Origin: Streptomyces roseofulvus
GTDB taxonomy: Bacteria; Actinomycetota; Actinomycetes; Streptomycetales; Streptomycetaceae
Direction of reading: 5' to 3'
Length of the DNA: 64,000 nt
NCBI RefSeq assembly: GCF_039534915.1
Contig: NZ_BAAAWE010000001.1
Location: forward strand, 1,178,001 to 1,242,000
Part shown: piece after piece, positions 26,300 to 35,566 of the stretch
How the letters are laid out: every line of letters begins with the position of its first letter
How positions within the stretch are numbered: position 1 is the stretch's first letter
Notes under the pieces: model-generated
Database searches by the model: none
Seen by the model: only the letters and a program-made list of their open reading frames with translations
Told to the model about the DNA's origin: nothing
Position numbers and translations under genes: made by a program

Positions 26300-27394
26300 C
26301 TAACGGCCCTGGAGCCGTTTGACGTTGTCGCCGAAGGTCCAGTTCTTCGAACCGTCCCAGTTCGCCGACCAGGTCATCAGGCCCTTCAGGCGCCCGCCGT
26401 AGTGGTTCCACGCCTGGGAGACGAGGGAGGGCGACATGTAGCCGCCGCCGGCGCCCGGCTGGGCCGGCAGGCCGGGGACCTGCCTGTCGTACGGGACGCG
26501 GACGGTGGTGCCCTGGACGACCAGACCGCGGTCGAGGCAGTCGGTCTGGGCGGTGAAGCCGGCGACGGTGCCGGCGGCGTACGAGTCGCCGGAGCAGCCG
26601 TACATGCTGCCGTTGTAGTACTGCATGTTCAGCCACCACAGGCGCCCGTTGTCGGCGTACTTCTTGATGATCGGGAGGTACGCGCCCCAGATCGAGCCGT
26701 ACGCGACGCTCCCGCCGGTGACGTAGGCCGTCTCGGGGGCCATGGTGAGGCCGAAGCCGGCGGGCATGCGGGCGAGGACGCCGTCGATGATGCGGATCAG
26801 GTTGGCCTGGGAGGCGGAGAGGGTGGTGATGCTGCCGCTGCCTACGAGTCCGGTCTCGATGTCGATGTCGATGCCGTCGAAGTTGTACTTCTGGAGGATC
26901 GGGACGACCGTCGCGACGAAGCGGTCCGCGACGGCCTGGGAGCTGAGGTCGATCCCGGCGGCGGCCCCGCCGATGGACAGGAGGAGGGTGGCACCGGCGG
27001 CCTTGGCGCGGCACATCTCGGCCGGGGTGGAGACGCGGACGGTGTTGTCCATGCCGTCCTCCCACAGCACCGTGCCGTCCGAGCGGATGACGGGGAAGGC
27101 GGCGTTGATGACGTTGTACCCGTGGGCCGCGAGCCGCGGGTCGTCGATGGGCACCCAGCCGAAGGGCGGGTGGACGCCGTTGGCGGCACCGTCCCAGTTC
27201 TCCCAGTAGCCCTGGAGCACCTTGCCGGCGGGACGGGGCTTGAGGGCGCAGGTGTCGGCGGCGGTGGACGTGGCACCGGTGGCACCGGCCGTGGCACCGG
27301 CGTGGGCGGGTGCGGTGGCGGTGACGGTGGCGAGCAGGGCGGCGAGGGCGCTCGCGCCCGCGCCGAGGGCGCGGACGATCCGTGAGCCTGGCAT
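26300..27394 (-). CDS. Secreted GH18 chitinase
   Basis: A 364-residue protein with a signal peptide (cleavage near AHA, residue 32), starting at the ATG after AAGGAG. The GH18 barrel has LLLSIGG and the catalytic DxxDxDxE motif DGIDIDIE (173-180, acid Glu180), then MAPETAYV, WWLNMQYYN and the closing LKGLMTWSANWD. It has no chitin-binding module. The residues resemble bacterial GH18 chitinases of the ChiC/ChiD type rather than ChiA. It should cut chitin outside the cell. Upstream is a DasR/dre-like element (27457-27472), so N-acetylglucosamine-responsive control is expected. Confidence 0.9.
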   Translation of the reverse strand: MPGSRIVRALGAGASALAALLATVTATAPAHAGATAGATGATSTAADTCALKPRPAGKVLQGYWENWDGAANGVHPPFGWVPIDDPRLAAHGYNVINAAFPVIRSDGTVLWEDGMDNTVRVSTPAEMCRAKAAGATLLLSIGGAAAGIDLSSQAVADRFVATVVPILQKYNFDGIDIDIETGLVGSGSITTLSASQANLIRIIDGVLARMPAGFGLTMAPETAYVTGGSVAYGSIWGAYLPIIKKYADNGRLWWLNMQYYNGSMYGCSGDSYAAGTVAGFTAQTDCLDRGLVVQGTTVRVPYDRQVPGLPAQPGAGGGYMSPSLVSQAWNHYGGRLKGLMTWSANWDGSKNWTFGDNVKRLQGR

Positions 27395-27456
27395 GCGTGC
27401 TCCTTGGGACGTGGGGGGTCGTTCCGGGGCATGGCGCGCGCTCCAGCAGACCGTAG

Positions 27457-27472
27457 ATTGGTCCAGACCTAC
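27457..27472. promoter_or_regulatory. dre-like site (DasR) / chitinase promoter repeat
   Basis: ATTGGTCCAGACCTAC contains the 12-mer TGGTCCAGACCT known from Streptomyces chitinase promoters and resembles the DasR consensus (ACTGGTCTAGACCAGT). It lies 63 bp before the chitinase ATG, on the promoter side. Release of DasR by glucosamine-6-phosphate would induce the gene. Confidence 0.7.
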
Positions 27473-27561
27473 CGTCAACCATCCGGGGGGACAGGGGGGT
27501 TGAGAGGATGACCCGCCGCCCCGGCGTCGCCCCCGCCCCCATACGCCAGGCGATGCCGCTC

Positions 27562-27723
27562 GACACCACCGGGCACGACGGGCACCACCTGGCGCCACAT
27601 GACACCACCAGGCGCCACTCCGGCATCGCGCGACACCATTCAGCGCCACCCATGACGCCATGTGGCGCCATCCGGCACCACATGGCACCACTCGGGGTTG
27701 CGCATGGCGCCATGATGGTGCCA
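27562..27723 (+). repeat. Heptamer array (RRYRCCA) at about 10 bp spacing
   Basis: Thirteen copies of a 7-mer of the form RRYRCCA, mostly GGCGCCA, GGCACCA or GACACCA, start at 27562, 27581, 27591, 27601, 27611, 27632, 27642, 27654, 27664, 27674, 27684, 27706 and 27717. A degenerate copy at 27572 (GGCACGA) fills a gap. Most starts are 10-11 bp apart, one helical turn. All face the same way, towards the ribbon-helix-helix gene whose ATG is 10 bp past the last copy. Ribbon-helix-helix repressors (for example omega, ParG, CopG) bind such tandem short repeats, so this is a likely operator array. Confidence 0.8.
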
Positions 27724-27733
27724 TGATGACGTC

Positions 27734-28249
27734 ATGGACCTCACCCCGTACGTCGACAGCCTCCGCCGCGAACTCGCGGTGGCCGCCGAGGCCGGTGGCG
27801 ACGAAGCGCGCGACCTGGCCGAGCGGCTCACCGCCCCCCTGGAGTCGGCGACCCGTCTGACCATGCTCAACGTGCTCTCGGCCGCCATGGACGAGATCAC
27901 CCGTGAGCTCGCCCCCGGCTCGGTCGACGTACGGCTGCGCGGGCTCGACCCCGACTTCGTGGTCACGCTGCCGCCCACCGACAGCGTCGCCCCCGCGGAG
28001 CCGGCCCCGCCCGCCGAGCCCCTCCCGGCCCCGGCCGCCGAGGGCGACGAGGGCGGCACCGCCCGCGTCAACCTGCGCCTGCCGGCCCACCTCAAGGCGC
28101 GCGCCGAGGAGGCCGCCGCCCGCGAGGGCCTGTCGGTCAACGCCTGGCTGGTACGGGCCGTGTCGACGGCGGTCGCCGGCGGCGCCGCCCCGCGCATCCC
28201 GGAGAAGACCCGCACCACCGGACAGAGCATCACGGGCTGGGTCCGCTGA
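27734..28249 (+). CDS. Ribbon-helix-helix (HicB-type C-terminal) DNA-binding protein
   Basis: A 171-residue protein. The N-terminal 80 residues are helical and contain ESATRLTMLNVLSAAMDEITREL and a short beta region (SVDVRLRGLDPDFVVTLP). A Pro/Ala/Glu linker (85-110) leads to a C-terminal ribbon-helix-helix, ARVNLRLPAHLKARAEEAA then AREGLSVNAWLVRAVSTAV, typical of HicB-like antitoxins and Arc/MetJ regulators. The ATG at 27734 has no ribosome-binding site, suggesting a leaderless message. No HicA toxin lies beside it; instead DUF4097 and ABC exporter genes follow, so it is more likely an operon regulator. The heptamer array in front is its presumed binding site. Confidence 0.8.
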   Translation: MDLTPYVDSLRRELAVAAEAGGDEARDLAERLTAPLESATRLTMLNVLSAAMDEITRELAPGSVDVRLRGLDPDFVVTLPPTDSVAPAEPAPPAEPLPAPAAEGDEGGTARVNLRLPAHLKARAEEAAAREGLSVNAWLVRAVSTAVAGGAAPRIPEKTRTTGQSITGWVR

Positions 28250-28334
28250 CCCTCGCGGCCCGCCCGCACCACTCCTCCCCATCACGGCCCCCACCTGCGG
28301 GGACGACCCGACGACCCACGAGGACGGGACAGCC

Positions 28335-29177
28335 ATGCCTTCTTTCGACACTCCCGCACCGATCTCCGTCACCGCGTACCTGTACGCCGGCTCCCTCCAG
28401 TTCACCGCGAGCGACCGCCCCGACACCGTCGTGGAGATCCGGCCGCGCAACGCGAAGAAGGACCTGGACGCCCGGGCGGCCGAGCAGACCGAGGTCACGT
28501 ACCTCCACGGCGTCCTCACCCTCAAGACCCCGAAGGCCAATCTGCTCGGGCGCGGCGGCGTCGTGGACGTGACGGTGGACCTGCCCACCGGCTCCGCCGT
28601 CGACGTGACCGGCGCCGCGGCCGCCCTGCTCGGCGAAGGCCGGCTCGGCGAGACCCGGGTCAAGATCGCGGCCGGCGACGTCCGGCTCGACACCACCGGC
28701 CCGCTGACGCTGAACGCCGCGCACGGCTCGACCAGCGTCGACCGGGTCGAGGGCGCGGCCGAGCTCACCACCAGCAGCGGCAGTCTGCGCATCGGCACCA
28801 TCGCCGGCCCCGCCGTCCTGAAGAACTCGCACGGCAGCACGATCGTCGACACCGTCACCGGCGGTCTGCGGGTGAGCGGCGCCAACGGCGCCATCGAGAT
28901 CATGCGCGCCGGTTCGGACGTCACCGGCACCTCGACCAACGGCAGTCTGCGCGTCGCCGAGGTCTCCCGCGGCGAGGTCCAGCTGGAGACGTCCAACGGC
29001 TCCATCGAGGTCGGCGTCCGCGAGGGCACCGCCGCCTGGCTCGACGTCAGCTCGAACCGCGGCCAGGTGCGCAACGCGCTCACCGCGTCCGGGGCCCCGG
29101 AGGAGTCCGAGGAGACGGTCAGGATCCGCGCGCGCAGCAACTGGGGCAACATCGACATCCGCCGCGCCCGCGCCTGA
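28335..29177 (+). CDS. DUF4097 family beta-helix protein
   Basis: A 280-residue protein made of short repeats that alternate hydrophobic strand and G-x-(T/S) turns (GSTSVDRVEGAAELTTSSGSLRIG, GSTIVDTVTGGLRVSGANGAIEI). This is the DUF4097 / putative auto-transporter-adhesin-like fold. It has neither signal peptide nor membrane helix, so it is probably cytoplasmic. It starts at the ATG after GAGGACGGGACAGCC, 86 bp behind the ribbon-helix-helix gene and 87 bp before the ABC ATPase, and likely belongs to the same transcript. Function is unknown. Confidence 0.8.
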   Translation: MPSFDTPAPISVTAYLYAGSLQFTASDRPDTVVEIRPRNAKKDLDARAAEQTEVTYLHGVLTLKTPKANLLGRGGVVDVTVDLPTGSAVDVTGAAAALLGEGRLGETRVKIAAGDVRLDTTGPLTLNAAHGSTSVDRVEGAAELTTSSGSLRIGTIAGPAVLKNSHGSTIVDTVTGGLRVSGANGAIEIMRAGSDVTGTSTNGSLRVAEVSRGEVQLETSNGSIEVGVREGTAAWLDVSSNRGQVRNALTASGAPEESEETVRIRARSNWGNIDIRRARA

Positions 29178-29263
29178 CGCGCCGTCGCCTCCCCCCTCCC
29201 CGTACTCCCCCTCACCTCTCCCTCACCTCCCCCTCATCCTTCACCCTTCGATCGGAGGGCCCC

Positions 29264-30252
<989 letters not shown>

Positions 30253-30256
<4 letters not shown>

Positions 30257-31038
30257 GCACCCTGTCCCTCGCCGTCCGCGACTCGTCCACGATGCTCCGC
30301 CGCAACCTCCTGCACGCCCGGCGCTACCCCTCCCTCACCCTGAACCTGCTGCTCACGCCCGTGATGATGCTCCTGCTCTTCGTCTACGTCTTCGGCGACG
30401 TGATGAGCGCCGGCATGGGCGGCGCGGACCGCGCCGCGTACGTCGCCTACCTGGTGCCCGGCATCCTGATGATGACCGTCGGCGGCACGGTGGTCGGGAC
30501 GGCGGTCTCCGTCTCCAACGACATGACCGAGGGCATCATCGCCCGCTTCCGCACCATGGCGATCCACCGCCCGTCGATCCTCGTCGGACACGTCGTCGGC
30601 AGTGTGCTCCAGTGCGTCATGAGCGTGGTCCTCGTCGGCGCCGTCGCCGTCGCCATCGGCTTCCGCGCCACCGACGCGACCGCCCTCGAATGGCTCGGCG
30701 CCTTCGGTCTGACCGCCCTGATCGCCTTCGCGCTCACGTGGATCGCCGTCGGCATGGGCCTGGTCTCCCCCAACGCGGAGGCCGCGAGCAACAACGCCCT
30801 CCCGCTGGTCGTCCTCCCCCTGATCTCCAGCGCGTTCGTCCCGATCGCCGCGATGCCCGGCTGGTTCCAGCCGATCGCCGAGTACCAGCCCTTCACCCCC
30901 GCCATCGAGACCCTCCGCGGCCTCCTCCTCGGCACCGAGATCGGCCACAACGGCTGGATCGCGATCGCCTGGTGCGTCGGCCTCACGACCCTCGGCTACC
31001 TCTGGTCGAAGTCCGTCTTCAACCGCGACCCCGCGTAG
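30253..31038 (+). CDS. DrrB-type ABC exporter permease
   Basis: A 261-residue ABC-2 type permease with six predicted helices, starting at the ATG inside the ATPase stop (ATGA overlap). It carries the family segments YPSLTLNLLLTPVMMLLLFVYVFG, YVAYLVPGILMM and LPLVVLPLISSAFVP followed by PGWFQPIAEYQPFTPAIETLRGLL. It forms the membrane half of the DrrA-type exporter. A strong hairpin follows at 31076-31112. Confidence 0.88.
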
Positions 31039-31075
31039 TCCGCGCGGCCGCCTCCGAGGCCACCGGCCGCCGCCC

Positions 31076-31112
31076 GGGCGGCGTACCCGACACCCGTCGG
31101 CGTACGCCGCCC
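31076..31112. terminator. Bidirectional hairpin terminator
   Basis: An 11 bp perfect stem (GGGCGGCGTAC with GTACGCCGCCC) extended by four more pairs after a single bulge. It lies between the convergent ABC permease (ending 31038) and HEAT-repeat gene (ending 31130), so it can serve both. Confidence 0.75.
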
Positions 31113-31129
31113 CCGCCGCGTTCCGCCGC

Positions 31130-34100
31130 CTACCGCCCTCGCGTCGACCGCCCTTCCGTGTCCCTACGCTCCGCCTCGCGCCGCTCGTCGTCGCGGATGC
31201 GCGCGAGCAGGCTCTCGTAGCCGGCCCGCCGGTCCGGGCGGGCGTGGGAAGCCGACCTGCGCAGGAGGGGGACGGCCTCCGGTCCGGCGCGCAGCACGGC
31301 CTCCTCGGCCGCCCGCCGTACGGTGGCCCGGCCGTGGTCGAGGAGCGCGACGAACGCGGGGACCGCCGGCCGCCACCGCGCCTGGGACAGCACCCGGATC
31401 GCGGTGCGCACCACGTCCGGCTGCGGGTCGCCCAGCAGGACCTCGGTCAGGCGCAGATGCGCGTCCCGGTCGAGCAGCGCCCGCGAGGTCCGGTGCGCGT
31501 GCAGCCGTACGCCGGTCTCGGGGTGGCCCAGCAGCTCCCGCAGCGCCGTTTCGAGGCGGTCCGGTCGAAGGGTGGCGGAACGCTCCGTCAGGTGGGCCAG
31601 GGTGCGCCGGACCCGCGGCGGTTCGGGCGACCGGAGCAGGGCGACCAGCTCGTCGTCGGTGGGACCGGAGGGGCGCGGGGGGACGGGGACGGGCGCCCGC
31701 TGCCGTAGCGCGCGCAGCGCGGCCGCCTGCTGCCCGGCGGCCTCCGGGCCGTGCAGCGGGCCGTCGACGAGGTCGAGCCCGGCCTCGGGGTGCCGCGTGC
31801 GCAGCCGGTCCAGGACGGGGGTGCGCAGCAGGCGGCGGTTGGCGACCAGGTCCAGCAGGCCCGTCGCCCCCGCCGCGAGCCGGGGTTCCAGGTGTGCCGC
31901 CAGGGCGTCGGCGGGCAGGCGCCGCAGCGCGCCGAACGCGTCCGCCCGTGCGTCGCCGTCCTCCGCGTGCTCCCACAGGTGGAGGAGGACGGGGAGGAGG
32001 GGCTGGAGTTCGCGTGCGCCGAGGGCGGTGGCGGCGATCCGCGCCACCCGGTCGGGCCGCACCCCGGCACCGCGCAGGGTCTCGGGATCGGCTTCCGTCA
32101 GCGCCCGGCCCAGCGCGGTCCGCAGGGCGGGGTCGGCGGGCTCGTCGGTCCTGCCCCGCAGATGGGCGTCGAGGGCGGCGGCGCGGGCCTGCGGTTCGGG
32201 CCAGGCGAGAAGGGTGTGTGCGGCCGTGTTCCGGCGCTGCCTGCTGTCGGAGCCGAGCAGCGCCAGGAGTCGCTCGCGTTGGGCGGCGGACCGAGGTTGG
32301 TCCAGGTCGGCGGGGCGCGGGACACGGGGGGCGGAGTCCGCCGCGTGGGCCTCCTCCGCGAGGGTCCACGGCGGGGCACCCAGCGGCTGGAGGTCCGTCA
32401 TCCAGTCGAGGAGCGCGTCCCGGACGTCGGGCGTGGCGCCGGTGTGGAGGCCGGCGAGCGCGGCGAGCAGGTCACGCGAACCGACGGCCGCTCCCCGCTG
32501 CCGGTACGCGGCCAGCTCGCGCACACTCCTTGTGGCGGCGGCGAGTTCGCCGTACCAGGACGTCGGCGCGTCGGACCGGTTGTCGGGCCGGGCGATCCCG
32601 AACGCCTCCCGCAGCACCGCCGCCCGGGCCCGCGCCGCGTCGGACGCCCGTGCGGCGGCGCTGAGTTCGCGGTCGAGGTCGGCGCGGACGACGACGGCGC
32701 CGGCTCGCCGGAGCAGCGGCAGGGTGGACCGCCGGCCGGGAGCGCGCGGCGGCAACGCCCGTACGCCGAAGATGACTTCGGCACCGACCGGCGGGCGGTC
32801 CGCGATCTCCTCCAGAAGGCCGAGGATCCCGTCCCGCCGCTCCCCCTCCGCCTCGGCCAGGCCGTCGAGCAGCACCGTCACGTGCCGGGCGAGCACGTCG
32901 CGTTCCCGCGCCGTGCGGGGGGCGGGGCAGACGCCGTCCGGCAGGACGGCGAGGACCGCTCGGCGGGCCCGTGCCGAGGCGGTGGCGAGGGCGAGCCACT
33001 CGGCGAGGTACGGGCGGGTCGGGCGGAGGCGGGCGGCGGGCGCGGGCCGTGCGGCCAGGCGGAGGGCGGTGTCGGGGTCCCAGCCGTCCCGCGTCAGGCG
33101 CGCGATGTCGGTCCCGTCCGGGTCGGGATCCGGGCCCGCGGCGAGCGCGGCGAGGAGCCGCTCGCGGACGCGGGCGTCCGCCGCCTGGTCCGCCGCGGCG
33201 GTGACGGCGGCGGCGAGGGTGTCGCCGAGGAGGGCACGGAGGGCGTCGACGAGGAGGGCGCGCAGGCCGGGGTTGTCGTCGCGGCCGAGGCGGTGGAGGA
33301 GGCGGGGTACGGCGCGGGCGGTCCCGGCGGTGGCGAGGGCGCGGGCCGCCGTCTTGCGGACGTTCGCCTGGGGGTGGTCGAGGCAGGCGGCGATCGCGTC
33401 CGACGCCCAGCGGGCCCCGGCGTCCCCGAGGGCGCTCAGCGTCCGGCGTACGGTCTGCGGGTCCCGGTCCGGTCCGGTCAGCGCGAGCAGCGTCGCCGAC
33501 ACGGCTTCGACGCCGTCGCCGTCGGCGTCGCGGGCGAGGAGGGCGACGGCGTGCTTGCGCACGTGCCGGTCGGGGTGGCGCAGGAGGGGGTGCACCCGGC
33601 GCCGGATCGTCCGGTGCGGCGCCTCGGGGAGGTCGAGCAACAGACGCAGCAGGACGGTCCGTTCGCCGGCCGTGAGCCCGGGCCGGGCCAGGAGCCCGAG
33701 GGTCAGGTCGGTGACGAGCGCGGACCCGGCGGCTTCGGCGTCCCTGGCGTCCAGCAGGCACACCGGCCGGATCCGGCCGCGCGCGTGCAGCCGCCGCCCG
33801 AGCCGGCACAGGGCCGTGACGGCCTCCGGAGGCACCGTCGGCTCCTCGTCCGGTACGGGCTTCGCGCCGCCGGGCTCCCACGCCGAGGCGGCCTCTCCGG
33901 CGATCCGCAGCAGCAGGTCGGCGAGGACGGGCAGGAGGCCGGGGCCGGCGTGCTCGGCGAGCCGGGTCAGGGCGTCGGCGGGCCGGTCGGGGTCCAGATG
34001 GGCGGCGAGGAAGGCGAGTTCGCGCTCGTCGGGGCCGCCCAGGTCGGCGGCGACCCGGGCGGGCAGCGCGGCGGCGTCCATCCGGACGAGCAGTTCCCGC

Positions 34101-35383
34101 CGGACGGCGGGTTCCGTGGCCAGCAGCCAGACCAGCTCCAGGGCCCGCTGCCGGTGGGCCCGCAGGGCCCGCTCGACGCCCCCCGGTTCGGGGACGGCGT
34201 CGGCCCGTGCGCAGGCGTCGAGGCCGAGGGCCGCGCCCAGGACGCGTACCGTCCGCTCGCCGCCGACGGCCTCCAGCGCGTCGAGCGCGTCCGCGGGCGC
34301 GTGCGGGAGGGCGGCGAGGACGGCGTCCTCGGTGCCGGGGTCGCGGAGCGCGCGGAGGGCGCGCAGGAACGGCCCGGGGGCGGCGGCGAGCGGCAGGAGG
34401 CGGGCGATCTCCGCCGCTACGGGCAGGCCGCCGACGCCCTGTTCGTCCAGCGCGACGAGCAGGTCCAGCCGGCGCGGCCAGGCGGGATCGTCGGGCGCGG
34501 TCTCGGCCGCCAGCCGCAGCACGTCGTGCCGGGCGGTGAAGAGGACGGTCGCCACGGCGCGAACCGGGACGGTGTGGTCGGCGAGCGCGAGGTCCAGCAC
34601 GGCGGGGACGTCCGGGCCGGTGGCGAAGTGACCGCGCCGGTGCATCGCGCGCAGACACTCCACGGCGGGTCCGGCGAGCAGCAGCGGATCCTGCCCGGCG
34701 AGCCGCAGCACGGCCGGCACGTCGCCACGCAGCGCCGTCTCCCCGTAGAGGGCCAGGGCCCGCTTCCGTACGCGGGGCGCCTGGTCCGGATCCGCCGCCG
34801 CCCGCCACAGCGGCTCCCCGTGCCCGTGGGCGACGGCGGCGGTGAGCGCGGCGTCGGCCGTCGCGGGCCGGAACAGTCCGGCGAACCGGTCGGCCGGCAG
34901 CGGCGGCACGACCGCCCACGGCTCGGCGAGGGCGGCGAGGGCCCGGTTCACGACGCTCCCGGATCGCGACCCGAGCAGCCCCGTCAGCGTGTCCCGCACG
35001 AAGCCGGCGCCGAGCACCCCCGCCCGCAGCCCCTCCCCGGCCAGCCGCACCGCCTCCCCCTCCAGCACGGCGTCCCGGCTCCCGGCCAACTCCCCGGCCA
35101 GGCGGCCCACATGAGCGCAGTCATCCGCCCCCAGCCCCCGGACGGCCTGGTACAGCGCCTCCCCGCGCTCCTCCCCCCGCAGCACGGCCGGCTCTCGGAC
35201 GATCTCCGCCCGCAGGGACGCCACCCGCACGGACGGCACCAGCACCTCACCGCCCCACTCCCGCCACCCGTCCGGCGGCCCCTCGGGCGCCACGGCCAGA
35301 GCCATCGCCTCCTCGGGACTCATCGGAACCGGCCGGGCGGGCCGGGGGCGCTGACTGGGCTGCGGTTTCGCCGTGGGATGCAC
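31130..35383 (-). CDS. Giant HEAT-repeat protein of unknown function
   Basis: A 1417-residue protein consisting almost entirely of degenerate HEAT/armadillo-like helical repeats (examples: DRHVRKHAVALLARDADGDGVEAV, QANVRKTAARALATAGTARAVPRLLHRLG, VVRTAIRVLSQARWRPAVPAFVALLDHGRATVRRAAEEAVL). The N-terminus is Pro-rich and not repeat-like; the C-terminal tail is Arg-rich. The GTG at 35383 starts the longest frame, and an ATG at 35323 (MSPEEAMALAV) is an alternative. No enzymatic domain, membrane segment or signal peptide is visible. HEAT solenoids bind proteins or nucleic acids. It is divergent from the DNA ligase gene with 183 bp between them. Confidence 0.75.
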   Translation of the reverse strand: MHPTAKPQPSQRPRPARPVPMSPEEAMALAVAPEGPPDGWREWGGEVLVPSVRVASLRAEIVREPAVLRGEERGEALYQAVRGLGADDCAHVGRLAGELAGSRDAVLEGEAVRLAGEGLRAGVLGAGFVRDTLTGLLGSRSGSVVNRALAALAEPWAVVPPLPADRFAGLFRPATADAALTAAVAHGHGEPLWRAAADPDQAPRVRKRALALYGETALRGDVPAVLRLAGQDPLLLAGPAVECLRAMHRRGHFATGPDVPAVLDLALADHTVPVRAVATVLFTARHDVLRLAAETAPDDPAWPRRLDLLVALDEQGVGGLPVAAEIARLLPLAAAPGPFLRALRALRDPGTEDAVLAALPHAPADALDALEAVGGERTVRVLGAALGLDACARADAVPEPGGVERALRAHRQRALELVWLLATEPAVRRELLVRMDAAALPARVAADLGGPDERELAFLAAHLDPDRPADALTRLAEHAGPGLLPVLADLLLRIAGEAASAWEPGGAKPVPDEEPTVPPEAVTALCRLGRRLHARGRIRPVCLLDARDAEAAGSALVTDLTLGLLARPGLTAGERTVLLRLLLDLPEAPHRTIRRRVHPLLRHPDRHVRKHAVALLARDADGDGVEAVSATLLALTGPDRDPQTVRRTLSALGDAGARWASDAIAACLDHPQANVRKTAARALATAGTARAVPRLLHRLGRDDNPGLRALLVDALRALLGDTLAAAVTAAADQAADARVRERLLAALAAGPDPDPDGTDIARLTRDGWDPDTALRLAARPAPAARLRPTRPYLAEWLALATASARARRAVLAVLPDGVCPAPRTARERDVLARHVTVLLDGLAEAEGERRDGILGLLEEIADRPPVGAEVIFGVRALPPRAPGRRSTLPLLRRAGAVVVRADLDRELSAAARASDAARARAAVLREAFGIARPDNRSDAPTSWYGELAAATRSVRELAAYRQRGAAVGSRDLLAALAGLHTGATPDVRDALLDWMTDLQPLGAPPWTLAEEAHAADSAPRVPRPADLDQPRSAAQRERLLALLGSDSRQRRNTAAHTLLAWPEPQARAAALDAHLRGRTDEPADPALRTALGRALTEADPETLRGAGVRPDRVARIAATALGARELQPLLPVLLHLWEHAEDGDARADAFGALRRLPADALAAHLEPRLAAGATGLLDLVANRRLLRTPVLDRLRTRHPEAGLDLVDGPLHGPEAAGQQAAALRALRQRAPVPVPPRPSGPTDDELVALLRSPEPPRVRRTLAHLTERSATLRPDRLETALRELLGHPETGVRLHAHRTSRALLDRDAHLRLTEVLLGDPQPDVVRTAIRVLSQARWRPAVPAFVALLDHGRATVRRAAEEAVLRAGPEAVPLLRRSASHARPDRRAGYESLLARIRDDERREAERRDTEGRSTRGR

Positions 35384-35566
35384 GCGGGGATCTTATGATC
35401 CGGCCCCCCGCGGCCCACTCCTCATCCCCCACCGCTCCCGCGCAGAACGTGGACCTCGCCCGGACCGGGGGCGAGGACGAAGAGCCGAAGGACCCGCCGC
35501 GGTCGTGCGAACGGGGGCGGGAGCCGGTCGGAGGGCGTTGTCAGACCCTCACGCGAAGATGGGTCC

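Noticed and set aside
22652..27385. A 1577-codon plus-strand open frame
   Set aside because: It crosses the real DppF, amidase and chitinase genes in the wrong frame and strand; it reflects lack of stops in GC-rich DNA.
27562..27723. CRISPR array
   Set aside because: Units are 7 bp with 3-4 bp spacers, with no cas genes; it is an operator-like iteron array.
27508..27726. Small ORF MTRRPGVAPAPIRQAMPLDT
   Set aside because: The reading frame coincides with the heptamer array, and its His/Pro-rich sequence is just translated repeat.
27734..28249. HicAB toxin-antitoxin pair
   Set aside because: No HicA-like toxin of about 60-80 residues lies on either side.
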